A DNA stretch of 64,000 nucleotides from Colwellia chukchiensis (GTDB lineage Bacteria; Pseudomonadota; Gammaproteobacteria; Enterobacterales; Alteromonadaceae), in the NCBI RefSeq assembly GCF_002104455.1, contig NZ_NBOC01000001.1:496001-560000 (forward strand), written 5' to 3'. Position numbers and translations under genes: made by a program. The notes beneath the pieces were generated by a model. The model made no database searches. It saw nothing but the letters and a program-made list of their open reading frames with translations, and was not told where the DNA came from. Positions 27,856 to 37,656 of the stretch are shown here, piece by piece; the stretch's first letter is position 1; each line of letters opens with the position of its first letter.

Positions 27856-28682
27856 GTTAGCTTATGGTAAGTCCCATTGAACATATGCTCTAATGTCTCT
27901 GACACGATAGTCACTATAAATTGTTTTTGTGCAGTCACTAGCGGGCAATGCTAACGGCGATAGCCTTGCTTACTTAACCCTAAACCCTTAAATCTTTTAA
28001 TCTTGGCTTAAAGCTTTCCTCATTAACGACTGCTGGTACTTCGCCCAGTCAGGACAAATCTGCTGGCCTGGCGTGCGTTAACATGCAGGCAACTTTTCTA
28101 TTTTATCGCTAAAAGCAGCTTACTATTAAATCATGGACGACTTGTCGCCTAACTGTGCAAGTTAGCCGCAATTTTCATAATAATACTGTGTTCGAAATAA
28201 AAGACATTTTACAAAACACGCAAAACTGTTTCATTTTGTTTACGTTTTTGCAATATTTATAAGTTATTGATTTCTGGTATTTTGAGCATGTAACTTGCCG
28301 TAAAACCAGTGCAAATGGCTAGCAATAAAATACGGCTTACAAACAAAGTGACTGCTATTGTTTCTCATGACGACACCGTTGGGTTGTCGCCTTATATAAT
28401 TTTTTAGTTATTGTATTGTAAGGTTTTTTTGATGGCTTCGGGGTAGTGCTTTATGGCGTAATAGCAAACGTTTTACAATAAGAAAATGACAAATGTAAAT
28501 ATTGTTTTTAATTCTTTGAGCTTATCTTGTTGTTTTTACCTGAATTTGTCTGCTTTATAGTTGCGTTTACTAGTTAACTGTGAATAATGTAATTGAAACG
28601 TAACTGTTTGTGTTGACCAACTAACAACATTAAGTTTAATATCTTCACCGACAGTTCGCTTAAGAACTCAATAAATTTATAA
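27856..28682 (+). other. Long regulatory region upstream of TonB receptor 2
   Basis: No gene seen in about 830 AT-rich bases. The shared 18-base motif lies at 28227-28244. The length suggests room for further regulator sites, but I can name none. Confidence 0.5.
28227..28244 (+). promoter_or_regulatory. Shared upstream motif, copy 2
   Basis: TGTTTCATTTTGTTTACG differs from the copy before receptor 1 at one base. Distance to the start codon is 518 bases here and 322 there, so it is not part of the leader RNA block itself. Confidence 0.55.
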
Positions 28683-28737
28683 CAAGACAATATAGTCTTG
28701 AATTTAAACACTAGAATCACGAAAGTGGTCCAGGGAG
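28683..28737 (+). promoter_or_regulatory. Two-hairpin 5' leader of TonB receptor 2
   Basis: Hairpin A pairs CAAGAC (28683-28688) with GTCTTG (28695-28700). Hairpin B pairs ATCAC (28716-28720) with GTGGT (28725-28729) around GAAA, a GNRA tetraloop. CAGGGAG, the ribosome site, follows within two bases. Stems match those of the first leader while the loops differ, which is what a structured RNA would show. Confidence 0.65.
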
Positions 28738-28744
28738 TATATCA

Positions 28745-31570
28745 ATGTATCAAAGTAACAAGCTTACTAAAGCTGTTCGCTTAGCTCTTGTAGCTGGCGC
28801 AACAACTACCGCTTTAGCTGCACCAGCTGCTATGGCATTTGCTGATGAAGCTGCAGCAGAAGACAAAGGTGTTGAACGTATCCAAGTAACGGGTTCACGT
28901 ATCCGCCGCTCTGAATTAACAGCAGTAACACCAATTATCGAAATTGATGCTCAAGAATTCGCAATTTCTGGTAACCTTAACATCGAGCAAAAACTTGCTG
29001 AGTTACCTTCTACTTTACCTTCGTTTGGACCAAGCTCAAACAACCCAGGTGACGGTACAGCAACAGTTGATTTACGTGGCTTAGGTACTTCACGTACGCT
29101 AGTTATGGTTAATGGTCGTCGTTGGGTTCCTTCGAACCAATCAGGTGTTGTAGATTTGAATACAATCCCTGCATCATTAATCGAAAATGTTGAAATCATC
29201 ACAGGTGGTGCTTCTGCGGTATACGGTTCAGATGCAATCGGTGGTGTTGTTAACTTCAAAATGAAAGACGATTTTGAAGGTGTTGAAATTTCAACCTTAT
29301 ATGATGTAACAACAGAAAACGATGCCGAGAAGTTTAACCTTGATTTAACTATGGGTGGTAACTTCGCTGATGATCGTGGTAACGCTGTACTTTACATCGG
29401 TTACTCAAAGCGTGAAGCCTTATTCCAAGGTGATCGTGCATTTTCAGATAAAGCCTTAACAGAAGGCGCTGATGGCCTAATCGCTGGTGGTTCTTCTGGT
29501 ATTCCAGGTACGCGTGTTTTTGGCGGTCCTACATTACCTAATGGTGACAACTTAGGTCGTTTCTTACCAGACGGTTCAGGTGCTCCATTTACTGGCGCTG
29601 ACCGTTTCAACTATGCACCAGATAACTTCTTGCAGTTACCGCAAGAGCGTTTAACTATGAGTGCTTTCTCGCATTTTTACATCAATGACGAGACGCGTAT
29701 TTACAGTGAAATTTCATTTATTCGTAACGAAGTTCCACAAGAATTAGCACCAACACCAGCATTTACTACTATCGAAGTAAATCCAAACAGTGCATTTTTT
29801 GCCCCAGACGTACAACAAGCCATGCTTAACAGCGGTGACTTAAACGCTGACGGTAACTACGAGATGTTCGTTGGCCGTCGTATGGTAGAAAACGGTCCAC
29901 GTCAAGCAATCGATACACGTGACGCAATGCGTATTTTAGTGGGTATTGATGGTTACATTAATGACGATTGGTCATACGATGTGTACTATAGTCGTGCGCA
30001 AATGGATCAGTCTAACCTACTTAACAATGACGTTTCAGCATCTCGCTTTAAGCAAGCTTTATTAGTTAACGATGCGGCAACTGCGTGTCAAGATACCTCA
30101 GGTGGTTGTGTACCATTAAACATCTTCGGTGAAGGTAATATCTCTGATGAAGCGGTTGGTTTTGTAAACGTTGGCGCTGCAAACATTACTTCAATTAAGC
30201 AAGAAGTATTCATGGCCACGGTTTCAGGTTCATTACCATTTACTTTCCCAGGTGCAGATGAGCCAGTAGGTGTAGTATTTGGTTATGAGAAGCGTCAAGA
30301 TGAATCATCGTTCCGCCCAGATGAGTTTTTATCAGCGGGTGACGTATTAGGTTTTAACGCTGGTCAAGCAACTGTGGGTTCATACGCTTCAGATGAGCTA
30401 TTCACTGAATTCTCATTACCTCTAATGAGTGGTAAAGACTTCGCAGAAGACTTAAGCTTATGGGGTGCAGCACGTTTTGCTGATTACTCTAACATTGGCC
30501 AAGTTTCTTCATTTGCTGCAGCATTAAACTGGGCTCCTACAGATTGGGTTAGCACGCGTATTGGTTTCCAATCTGCGGTACGTGCGCCAAACGTTTCTGA
30601 GTTATTCTTAGGTGCTGCTAATGGTTTCCCAGGTGCAACCGATCCATGTGCTGTTGACGGTTACCAACCTGGCGTAACCAGTGATGCACTTTGTTTAGCT
30701 GACGGTGTTGCTGCTGACCAAATCGGTGTATTTGAGCAAGCTAACGGACAAATTGAAGGTTCGTTTGGTGGTAATGAAAACCTAACGGAAGAAACGTCAG
30801 ATACCTTTACTGTCGGTATCGTTGTTCAGCCATTTGAAGGTCTTGATTTCACTATCGATTACTTCAGCATTGAAATCGAAGATGCGATTTCTTCTTACGG
30901 CGTTAACAACACACTAAACGTTTGTTACAACATCGTTAAAGATGCTAACCACGAAACGTGTAAAAACATTACTCGTCGTGCCGATGGTAACGTAGATATC
31001 GTTCAATCATTGAATGCTAACATTGCGTCAATCGAAACAACGGGTGTTGACTTCAACGTAACTTACAACAAAGAACTTGATTTTGGTTTATTTGGTGATG
31101 GTTCAGACTTAAATGTTCAGTTCCGCTCAACATTCCTAGAAAAATCTGACTTTGTACCAATTGTTGGTTTAGATACTAAATACGAATGTGCGGGTTACTA
31201 TGGTAATACTTGTGGTGCTCCACAGCCTGACTTCCAAGCTAATACTCGTATTAACTGGACAAACGGCGACTTAACGTTATCTGCATTAGTTCGTTACATC
31301 GGCGCATCAGACGATGACCAATTAATGGTTGATAGCGATTTAGCTAAGAGCGACTTAATTGTTCCAGAAATTGATTCAGCACTTTATGTTGATATCAGCG
31401 CTAGCTATGTATTTAGCGAAAACTTAAACATGAACTTTGGTATTAAGAACGTATTTGACGAAGAGCCTACTGCGTTAGGTGACTCACAGCAACAAGCGAA
31501 CACTTTCCCAGAAACGTATGACGTTATTGGTCCACGTGTATTCGTAAGTGCTTCTTACACGTTTGATTAA
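28745..31570 (+). CDS. TonB-dependent receptor 2, probably highly expressed
   Basis: A 941-residue outer-membrane receptor with signal peptide (about 1-33), plug start VERIQVTGSRIRRSELTAVT, plug motifs TLVMVNGRRWVPS and GASAVYGSDAIGGVVNFKM, and a long barrel. Codon use is strikingly uniform (GGT, CGT, GTT, GCA, TTA) compared with the first receptor and neighbours, suggesting very strong expression. The last residues are ASYTFD, so an Asp follows the usual terminal aromatic residue. It shares leader and upstream motif with receptor 1 but the proteins have clearly diverged. Similar receptors sit beside TonB2 operons in Shewanella and relatives, from memory. Confidence 0.95.
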   Translation: MYQSNKLTKAVRLALVAGATTTALAAPAAMAFADEAAAEDKGVERIQVTGSRIRRSELTAVTPIIEIDAQEFAISGNLNIEQKLAELPSTLPSFGPSSNNPGDGTATVDLRGLGTSRTLVMVNGRRWVPSNQSGVVDLNTIPASLIENVEIITGGASAVYGSDAIGGVVNFKMKDDFEGVEISTLYDVTTENDAEKFNLDLTMGGNFADDRGNAVLYIGYSKREALFQGDRAFSDKALTEGADGLIAGGSSGIPGTRVFGGPTLPNGDNLGRFLPDGSGAPFTGADRFNYAPDNFLQLPQERLTMSAFSHFYINDETRIYSEISFIRNEVPQELAPTPAFTTIEVNPNSAFFAPDVQQAMLNSGDLNADGNYEMFVGRRMVENGPRQAIDTRDAMRILVGIDGYINDDWSYDVYYSRAQMDQSNLLNNDVSASRFKQALLVNDAATACQDTSGGCVPLNIFGEGNISDEAVGFVNVGAANITSIKQEVFMATVSGSLPFTFPGADEPVGVVFGYEKRQDESSFRPDEFLSAGDVLGFNAGQATVGSYASDELFTEFSLPLMSGKDFAEDLSLWGAARFADYSNIGQVSSFAAALNWAPTDWVSTRIGFQSAVRAPNVSELFLGAANGFPGATDPCAVDGYQPGVTSDALCLADGVAADQIGVFEQANGQIEGSFGGNENLTEETSDTFTVGIVVQPFEGLDFTIDYFSIEIEDAISSYGVNNTLNVCYNIVKDANHETCKNITRRADGNVDIVQSLNANIASIETTGVDFNVTYNKELDFGLFGDGSDLNVQFRSTFLEKSDFVPIVGLDTKYECAGYYGNTCGAPQPDFQANTRINWTNGDLTLSALVRYIGASDDDQLMVDSDLAKSDLIVPEIDSALYVDISASYVFSENLNMNFGIKNVFDEEPTALGDSQQQANTFPETYDVIGPRVFVSASYTFD

Positions 31571-31615
31571 TATTATTTAAAACTATAAGTTTTATAGTTT
31601 AATTTAAGTAATCAT

Positions 31616-31651
31616 AAAAGTGACCAACATTTGTTGGTCACTTTTTTTTAA
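31616..31651 (+). terminator. Strong terminator of TonB receptor 2
   Basis: A 13-bp perfect stem (31616-31628 with 31633-31645) with a four-base loop runs into eight or more T residues, 45 bases after the stop. Confidence 0.92.
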
Positions 31652-31902
31652 TCTAAATTTTGAGCTAAATCATAACCACCGTTAGCAATTTTTGAGATTG
31701 TTTTAGTACAATGTTTTCAAGGTTGCTAGTAGACGGTTATCTAGATACTTTATGACATAACCTTTGCAGGGAAATTGTCAGGTGCTAATCGTCTAATCTA
31801 ATCACTTTAGCGCGCTTGTTTAAGTGCCTCCTGTAGATTAAAGTCGCCTTAACAGAGCACTGTATTTTTCATATCAATAATAAATAGTTGAGCTTAAAAA
31901 CT
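31652..31902 (+). other. Upstream region of the TPR-oxygenase gene
   Basis: About 250 bases without a gene. No clear promoter, operator or ribosome site was recognised. Confidence 0.4.
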
Positions 31903-33732
31903 ATGTCGAAAGTTAATGCCGCCGCAATCGCTGGCAAGCTTCAGCAGCTTTTTGCCTTATTGCAAAAAGGAGAAGCGAAAACCGTTATCAATGAGCTAAA
32001 TACATTGCTAGAGCATGCTGGTGCAAGTGCAGATATACTGCATTTATTAGCGATGGCTTATAAGGCTGATAGTCAAACAGATAAAGCGATTAGTTATTTT
32101 AATCAATCATTAGCCATTAATGATAAGCAAGCGCAAGTGCACAACAACCTCGCCAATACATATAAACAAAGCAATAATCATCAATTGGCAGAAAAGCATT
32201 ACCGGCAGGCCATTCAGTTAAACCCTAACTACCTTGATGCCTATAAAAACTTAGGACTGTTACATTTTGCAAACCAAGCGTTTGCGCAAGCAAAAACAAA
32301 TTTTCAGCAGGTCATTGCCTTGGCAAAGCACGATGTTTCGGCCATAACCTCATTAGCGAATATCTATAAAGCACAAGAAGACTTTCAAAATGCGGTTAAA
32401 TATTATCAACAAGCGCTCGCTATAAACCCCAATTATGTCAATGCCTTGCATAACTTAGGGGTTGCCTATCGAATGCAAGGTGATTTTGCTAATGCCTTAA
32501 GCTGTTTTAAAAAAGCGCAGGCCATTGCTCCTAACATTGCAGAGCTAGATTATAACGAAGCCAATACCCAATTTGATATCGGCAACTTCCAAGCCGCGGA
32601 ACAAGCCTATTGGCGTGCGCTACAAAAAGCGCCCGATAATTGTGAAGTACACGAAACACTCAATGAGTTTTATTGGCAAATCGGTAAAAAAGATCAGTTT
32701 GGTAAAAGCTTTAAAATGGCAATAGAGCACTTACCCAGCCACTCTGCTTTGCGGCATGCTTATGCAGAAAGTCTCTTATCCTCAGGGCATAAAGAACAAG
32801 CACTACAAGTCGTAGAACAAGCGTTAAGCTTAGCGCAAAATCCTGAGCTTTTACATTTAAAAGGCAAACTGCTGGCGACTATGGGGGAGCTAGCAAATGC
32901 CATTACTTGGATCGAAACCTCGCTAGATAAGCAATATAAACTAACTAATGCCTTGGATTTAATCGAATTGTTAATCATTGTTGGTGATTATGAGAAAGCA
33001 TTACAGCGAATAGCGCATGCAGAAAAAATAGCGCCGCATAACCAGTTGCTCATCGCCTATAAAAGTGTTTGTTGGCGCTTAACTGATGATGCGCGCTATT
33101 TATGGTTAATTGATTATCAAAAACATATTCAAACTTATGACATTCCCGTACCTAAAGGCTATAGCTCCAGAGCCATGTTTTTAGAAGAATTACAGGGTGT
33201 GCTACTTACCATGCATCAAACTCAACACGCACCGCTTAAGCAAACATTACGCTTTGGTACACAAACACCAGGTCGTCTTTTTCACAATCGAGTTCAGCAA
33301 ATAATGGAGTTAAAGTCTGTGTTTGCAGAAGTTGTGCAAGAATATATATCATCGCTGCCAAGTGATGATAGTCATCCGCTTTTATCCAGAAAGCGTCAGC
33401 AATTTAGTTTTGCTGGCTCTTGGTCAGTCAAGCTTAAGCCCAATGGTTTTCATGTTAATCATGTTCATCCAGCCGGCTGGCTAAGTTCAAGCTTTTATGT
33501 CAACGTGCCTGACTTTAGTCATTACCCACAAACATCTGAGCATGCAGGCGCGATAAAGTTTGGCGAAAGTGCAATGAACTTGCAAGATCGTGAGAAAATA
33601 TCAAGAATTGTCACCCCTAAAGCCGGATTAGTGGCGATATTTCCATCTTATGTCTGGCATGGCACTTTTGCGTTTAACGGGCCAGATGATATATTTCGCC
33701 TCACTGCGCCTTGTGATATTACACCTGTATAA
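31903..33732 (+). CDS. TPR protein with C-terminal putative 2OG-Fe(II) oxygenase domain
   Basis: A 609-residue two-part protein. The N-terminal 370 or so residues are tetratricopeptide repeats (for example AEKHYRQAIQLNPNYLDAYK and AVKYYQQALAINPNYVNALH), a protein-binding superhelix. The C-terminal part (about 430-609) resembles the 2OG-FeII_Oxy_5 family: GFHVNHVHPAGWLSSSFYV, then GAIKFGES, and FPSYVWHGTFAF followed by Arg in IFRLTAP, giving His/His/Arg positions for iron and 2-oxoglutarate. No signal peptide, so it acts in the cytoplasm. Substrate unknown; the TPRs suggest a protein or peptide. A TTG at 31888 would add five residues; the ATG was preferred. Confidence 0.85.
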   Translation: MSKVNAAAIAGKLQQLFALLQKGEAKTVINELNTLLEHAGASADILHLLAMAYKADSQTDKAISYFNQSLAINDKQAQVHNNLANTYKQSNNHQLAEKHYRQAIQLNPNYLDAYKNLGLLHFANQAFAQAKTNFQQVIALAKHDVSAITSLANIYKAQEDFQNAVKYYQQALAINPNYVNALHNLGVAYRMQGDFANALSCFKKAQAIAPNIAELDYNEANTQFDIGNFQAAEQAYWRALQKAPDNCEVHETLNEFYWQIGKKDQFGKSFKMAIEHLPSHSALRHAYAESLLSSGHKEQALQVVEQALSLAQNPELLHLKGKLLATMGELANAITWIETSLDKQYKLTNALDLIELLIIVGDYEKALQRIAHAEKIAPHNQLLIAYKSVCWRLTDDARYLWLIDYQKHIQTYDIPVPKGYSSRAMFLEELQGVLLTMHQTQHAPLKQTLRFGTQTPGRLFHNRVQQIMELKSVFAEVVQEYISSLPSDDSHPLLSRKRQQFSFAGSWSVKLKPNGFHVNHVHPAGWLSSSFYVNVPDFSHYPQTSEHAGAIKFGESAMNLQDREKISRIVTPKAGLVAIFPSYVWHGTFAFNGPDDIFRLTAPCDITPV

Positions 33733-33775
33733 GGTGAGTTATGTCTAATGTCAGTTAACATTTTAGGAAAATAAC

Positions 33776-34960
33776 ATGACCACAGCTAATTTGTTGCAGC
33801 AAGCAAACCTAGCCTTTGAAGCACAAAATAATCAACGAGGCTTACAATTACTGCGCGAGTACACGGCTATTAATGGACAAGATGTCGAGCAGTTATATCG
33901 GCTTGCAGTTATCGAAGAGCAGATAGGTCTTGAAAATAATGCTGCGCAAGCATATTTAAAATGTATCGCTCTTGATGAAAACTTTATTGAAGCCTATCTA
34001 TATGCGGGTTATTTCTTTCAGCAGCGCGGTGAACTAGAAAAAGCACTCGCCTTATACTCGCTTGGTCAGGACCGTGATGCACGATTAACTTTATTATATC
34101 AACATGAAAGCATCGCTTACCCAACTCGACTAAGATCACATGCCGCGCACCTTGCACTTTGCGATCACTTTACCCAGTTACACAGTCAAAGCATCAAGAG
34201 CAATAATAACAGCGATAAAATTGCCGCCGCTATCTGGCCGCAGACCCATAATCAAGGCTTCAATTACCCAAGTAAGCAACAACAACCACACTTATTTTAT
34301 ATTCCAAGCCTTACCGCCAAAGGCATTCATGATGCTAGCGACTTTGCTTGGAGTAAAACATTAGAGGCACACTTTGAAGATTTAAGTGCTGAATTTTCAA
34401 ACCTACAGGCGTTAATTAAAACTCACGGAGTGCCTTACTTAGCAAAAGGCAACTATATTGAGGGCTTTGAGGCATTAACAGGCTCGAAAAACTGGACTGC
34501 GCTTAACCTCTATAAAGATGGTGTTGCTAACGAAAAGTTACTTGCAAAAATGCCAAAAACCGCAAAAATGCTCGCACAATTGCCACTGTACAAAATGAAT
34601 GATAACCCTTATGAAGTGTTTTTTTCTTTACTGAAACCGGGCCAACATATCACGCCACATTTTGGTCAGTCTAACCATAGCTTGACAGTGCATCTACCGA
34701 TTATTGTGCCCAAGGGTGGCTATTTGACGGTAGCAGGAGAAAATATTGCTTGGCAAGTGGGCAAAGTAATCGTTTTCGATGACTCTTTTGAACATGAAGC
34801 GATTAACCCAACCGATGAAGACCGTGTGGTGCTAATTTTTTCAATTTGGCACCCTGAGCTTTCAGCAACCGAGCAGGAAGATATTTTGGCGAGTTTTCAT
34901 GCTCGTGCACAGTGGTTGGAAAATCGGCATCAATACTTGTCGCCGGCAAGCTCCGCATAA
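33776..34960 (+). CDS. TPR protein with aspartyl/asparaginyl beta-hydroxylase domain
   Basis: A 394-residue cytoplasmic protein. A few TPR-like helices occupy about 1-120 (AAQAYLKCIALDENFIEAYL). The C-terminal half matches the Asp/Asn beta-hydroxylase family: PGQHITPHFGQSNHSLTVHLPI (first His ligand), GKVIVFDDSFEHEAINPTDED (second His) and RVVLIFSIWHPELS. Members hydroxylate Asp/Asn in proteins or lipid-linked substrates using 2-oxoglutarate and Fe(II). It is 43 bases after the TPR-oxygenase gene. Its last 31 bases overlap the end of the convergent sulfotransferase gene. Confidence 0.87.
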   Translation: MTTANLLQQANLAFEAQNNQRGLQLLREYTAINGQDVEQLYRLAVIEEQIGLENNAAQAYLKCIALDENFIEAYLYAGYFFQQRGELEKALALYSLGQDRDARLTLLYQHESIAYPTRLRSHAAHLALCDHFTQLHSQSIKSNNNSDKIAAAIWPQTHNQGFNYPSKQQQPHLFYIPSLTAKGIHDASDFAWSKTLEAHFEDLSAEFSNLQALIKTHGVPYLAKGNYIEGFEALTGSKNWTALNLYKDGVANEKLLAKMPKTAKMLAQLPLYKMNDNPYEVFFSLLKPGQHITPHFGQSNHSLTVHLPIIVPKGGYLTVAGENIAWQVGKVIVFDDSFEHEAINPTDEDRVVLIFSIWHPELSATEQEDILASFHARAQWLENRHQYLSPASSA

Positions 34961-36774
34961 TAGCGTTTAAAATCTGCTAATTCTTGCTGGTAATGACGAG
35001 AGAAGTTTTGCTTTTTGGTATTTATTGGCTGCCTAACTTGCAACTCACTAAATGTAAAACTGTTGGCAAGTTTGGTGTGAAAATTTAGGTAGTCATCGTG
35101 CCATGTTAGCCCACAAAACTTGAAAATACGCTGACCCTGAGCGCTCGGCTCAAGCGTAAGTTGGTTGTAATCTACATCAATAACTTGCTGTGGAAATTTC
35201 TCACGCCAAAAGTCCATAAGTTGGTTAGCGTGGTATATGGCGTGAGCAATAGTTTTTAAATTTGCGGCGTAATTGTGATGTGGCGCAAAAGGCTGAGAAA
35301 AAATTGATAAGGCAAGATCTTCAGGTGTGCGCCTCATTTGAATAACCTTTACCTGCTTAAATATTGCTAATATGGCGCCAACAAAACGAAAATTATGTGG
35401 CATTTTATCCACCACAATATCAGCATTAAGCGCTGTTTTTTCAACGTAATTACGATGAAACTCTTGACCATGCTGCTGAAAAAAGCACTCCCAGTTGGTC
35501 GCTAACTTATCTTGCTGGGCATTTATCTTGTTTTCGATAAATAAGGCTAAAGCTTCATTCTCACCACTACTTTGAATATTCGGATGTTGAGCAAAAATAC
35601 GATCCATTAAAGTGGTGCCTGAACGCGGCATACCGACAATAAACAGGTTGCGGGGTGTTTCGCTGGTATCGGGTTGCAACGTACTAAATACTTGCTTTAA
35701 AAATAAGTTGTGCGCTTTGGCTTGTTGGAAATTATAACTAAGGTTTTGCTCAGAAATAATTTGCTCTTGCATCATATTTGCTTTATCAAAACAAGCAAAT
35801 GCTAAGCGGTATTGCGCTAACTTTTCATAGGCTTTCGCTAGCGTAAAGAGGTTTTGCTGGTTTTCATAATTATTGCTAATGGTGTCTGTTAATAGGTGAG
35901 CTAATTGTGTTGTTACTTGTTGGTCTTGGTTAGCAAACTCTTGCTTAGCGCCCCAGGCAATATAACTGTAAGGATTGATTGTAAGCGCTTGCTCCGCAGC
36001 CTTTAATGCCTGAGCCTTATTACCCTCGAACCTACAAACACGAATTTCAATTTCATAGCGAGTTAAGCTGACATCATTAAGGGCAATTGCTTTGTTAAGT
36101 TGGCTACGCGCCTGGTCTATATCACGAGCAAGAATATACAAATCAGCAAACTTCAAATAATGGTGGCTGTCGGCTTTAACCAACTGTAAAAACGCCGTGA
36201 AAGCTGTGATCGCCTCATCGTAACGTCTTAACTTTGCCAAGCAAATAGCAAGGTTATTTTGCACATCGGCTTTATTGTGCGATGTTTCACTTAAGCTTTG
36301 CCAGCTTTCTAATGCCTTAATCCAGTTTTCATTTTGCATATGCGCCTTTGCAATGATAACTTTTGTTTGCTGATTTGCCTTGTTCGCTTTACTGGTAATT
36401 TCGAGGGCTAAGGTAGGCTGCGCTATTGACAGTGCTAAGTGCGCGAAGGCATTTAATATATAATTGTCATTGGGTAAATGAGCACTAATTGTTGCAATTA
36501 CTTGGCTTGCTTCTGTATTTTTATTCGCCGCTTTTAAACACATGGCGTAGTTTAGCGTGATATCGATAGCGAATGGCTCTTGTTGCAATGCTTGGTTAAA
36601 AAGCGTTATTGCTAAGTCATATTTTTTGATTTGTGTATATAAGGTTGCTAAACCAAATGTAGCATCATTACTCTTAAAACGCTGTAAAATGGCTTTGTAA
36701 GCACGTTCAGCTTCTAAGTAATGTCCTTGTTGGTGAGCGGTTTCGGCTATTTTTAGAGATTCACTTAACGTCAT
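34930..36774 (-). CDS. TPR protein with C-terminal sulfotransferase domain
   Basis: A 614-residue protein on the opposite strand to its neighbours. TPR repeats cover about 1-340. The C-terminal 250 residues form a Sulfotransfer_3-type domain beginning with the PAPS 5'-phosphosulfate loop FIVGMPRSGTTLMDRIF, then the 3'-phosphate site region VIQMRRTPEDLALSIF. Such TPR-sulfotransferases are related to tyrosylprotein sulfotransferases, so transfer of sulfate to a protein or peptide is plausible but unproved. It overlaps the hydroxylase gene tail to tail by 31 bases and is divergent from the two small oxygenases. Confidence 0.88.
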   Translation of the reverse strand: MTLSESLKIAETAHQQGHYLEAERAYKAILQRFKSNDATFGLATLYTQIKKYDLAITLFNQALQQEPFAIDITLNYAMCLKAANKNTEASQVIATISAHLPNDNYILNAFAHLALSIAQPTLALEITSKANKANQQTKVIIAKAHMQNENWIKALESWQSLSETSHNKADVQNNLAICLAKLRRYDEAITAFTAFLQLVKADSHHYLKFADLYILARDIDQARSQLNKAIALNDVSLTRYEIEIRVCRFEGNKAQALKAAEQALTINPYSYIAWGAKQEFANQDQQVTTQLAHLLTDTISNNYENQQNLFTLAKAYEKLAQYRLAFACFDKANMMQEQIISEQNLSYNFQQAKAHNLFLKQVFSTLQPDTSETPRNLFIVGMPRSGTTLMDRIFAQHPNIQSSGENEALALFIENKINAQQDKLATNWECFFQQHGQEFHRNYVEKTALNADIVVDKMPHNFRFVGAILAIFKQVKVIQMRRTPEDLALSIFSQPFAPHHNYAANLKTIAHAIYHANQLMDFWREKFPQQVIDVDYNQLTLEPSAQGQRIFKFCGLTWHDDYLNFHTKLANSFTFSELQVRQPINTKKQNFSRHYQQELADFKRYYAELAGDKY

Positions 36775-36912
36775 AAAGGTATTATTTTTTGCTATTTAAG
36801 CCAGTGCTTTATCCAGTGTATGAAATGGATTGAAGCTGGTTATTTAATATATGCGTGAGATAATACAGTAAAACTTGCAGCTAATAAATCACCGCCTAAC
36901 CTTGAGGAATAA

Positions 36913-37656
36913 ATGAAATTATCATTAAATGAACCGAATAACATCAGCAAGCTTAAGCAAGATTATCTCGCACACGGTTATGTACAATTGCAGCATGCTT
37001 TATCAGCTGATAGCGCTAATTTAATATCTGAAAAACTTGCAACGCAAAAACAATGGAACCTTGTGTACAGGCGCAATGGTTGCCATCAAGATTTAAATAG
37101 CGTTGAGGTTGCAACTTGGTCATCCGAGCATAAAAATAACCTTTTAAAATTAGTGCATAGCAATGCAGACAATAGCTTTCAATACTTTTACGAAACGATT
37201 CCAATTTATGATATTTATTACGATAAATTATTGCCGGGACATTTTTTTAATGACATCGTTGAGTTTTTAAATAGTGAGCCAACACTTAACTTATTTCGAA
37301 CCCTGCTTAATGCGCCAGAAATCAATTTTGCCGATGCACAAATTACCCGTTTTAGTGCCGGGCATTTTTTAAATCGACACAATGATGATGTACCAGGCAA
37401 AAACCGCGTGGCCGCCTTTGTGATTAATTTAACAAAAGAGTGGCGCGCAGATTGGGGTGGGGCATTACAGTTATTGACGAATGATCTAGATATTAAGAAA
37501 AGCTTTATGCCAACATTTAATGATATCAATATTTTTAAAGTGCCAGTAGAGCACTTGGTGACTTATGTTCCACCATACACGCCGGTTGCAAGACTATCGA
37601 TTACTGGCTGGCTTAGAAGTGGCGTAAACCCTAAAGATAACAAAGGACAAGCATGA
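36913..37656 (+). CDS. 2OG-Fe(II) oxygenase, prolyl 4-hydroxylase-like (first of pair)
   Basis: A 247-residue cytoplasmic dioxygenase with a jelly-roll core. The HxD iron motif is in FLNRHNDDVPGK (about 157-159), the distal His in VPVEHLVTYVPP and the 2OG-binding Arg in ARLSITGWLRS. DWGGALQLL between them is typical of the P4H-like superfamily. A GAGGAAT ribosome site precedes the ATG. The stop overlaps the next gene by four bases (ATGA). Substrate unknown. Confidence 0.88.
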   Translation: MKLSLNEPNNISKLKQDYLAHGYVQLQHALSADSANLISEKLATQKQWNLVYRRNGCHQDLNSVEVATWSSEHKNNLLKLVHSNADNSFQYFYETIPIYDIYYDKLLPGHFFNDIVEFLNSEPTLNLFRTLLNAPEINFADAQITRFSAGHFLNRHNDDVPGKNRVAAFVINLTKEWRADWGGALQLLTNDLDIKKSFMPTFNDINIFKVPVEHLVTYVPPYTPVARLSITGWLRSGVNPKDNKGQA

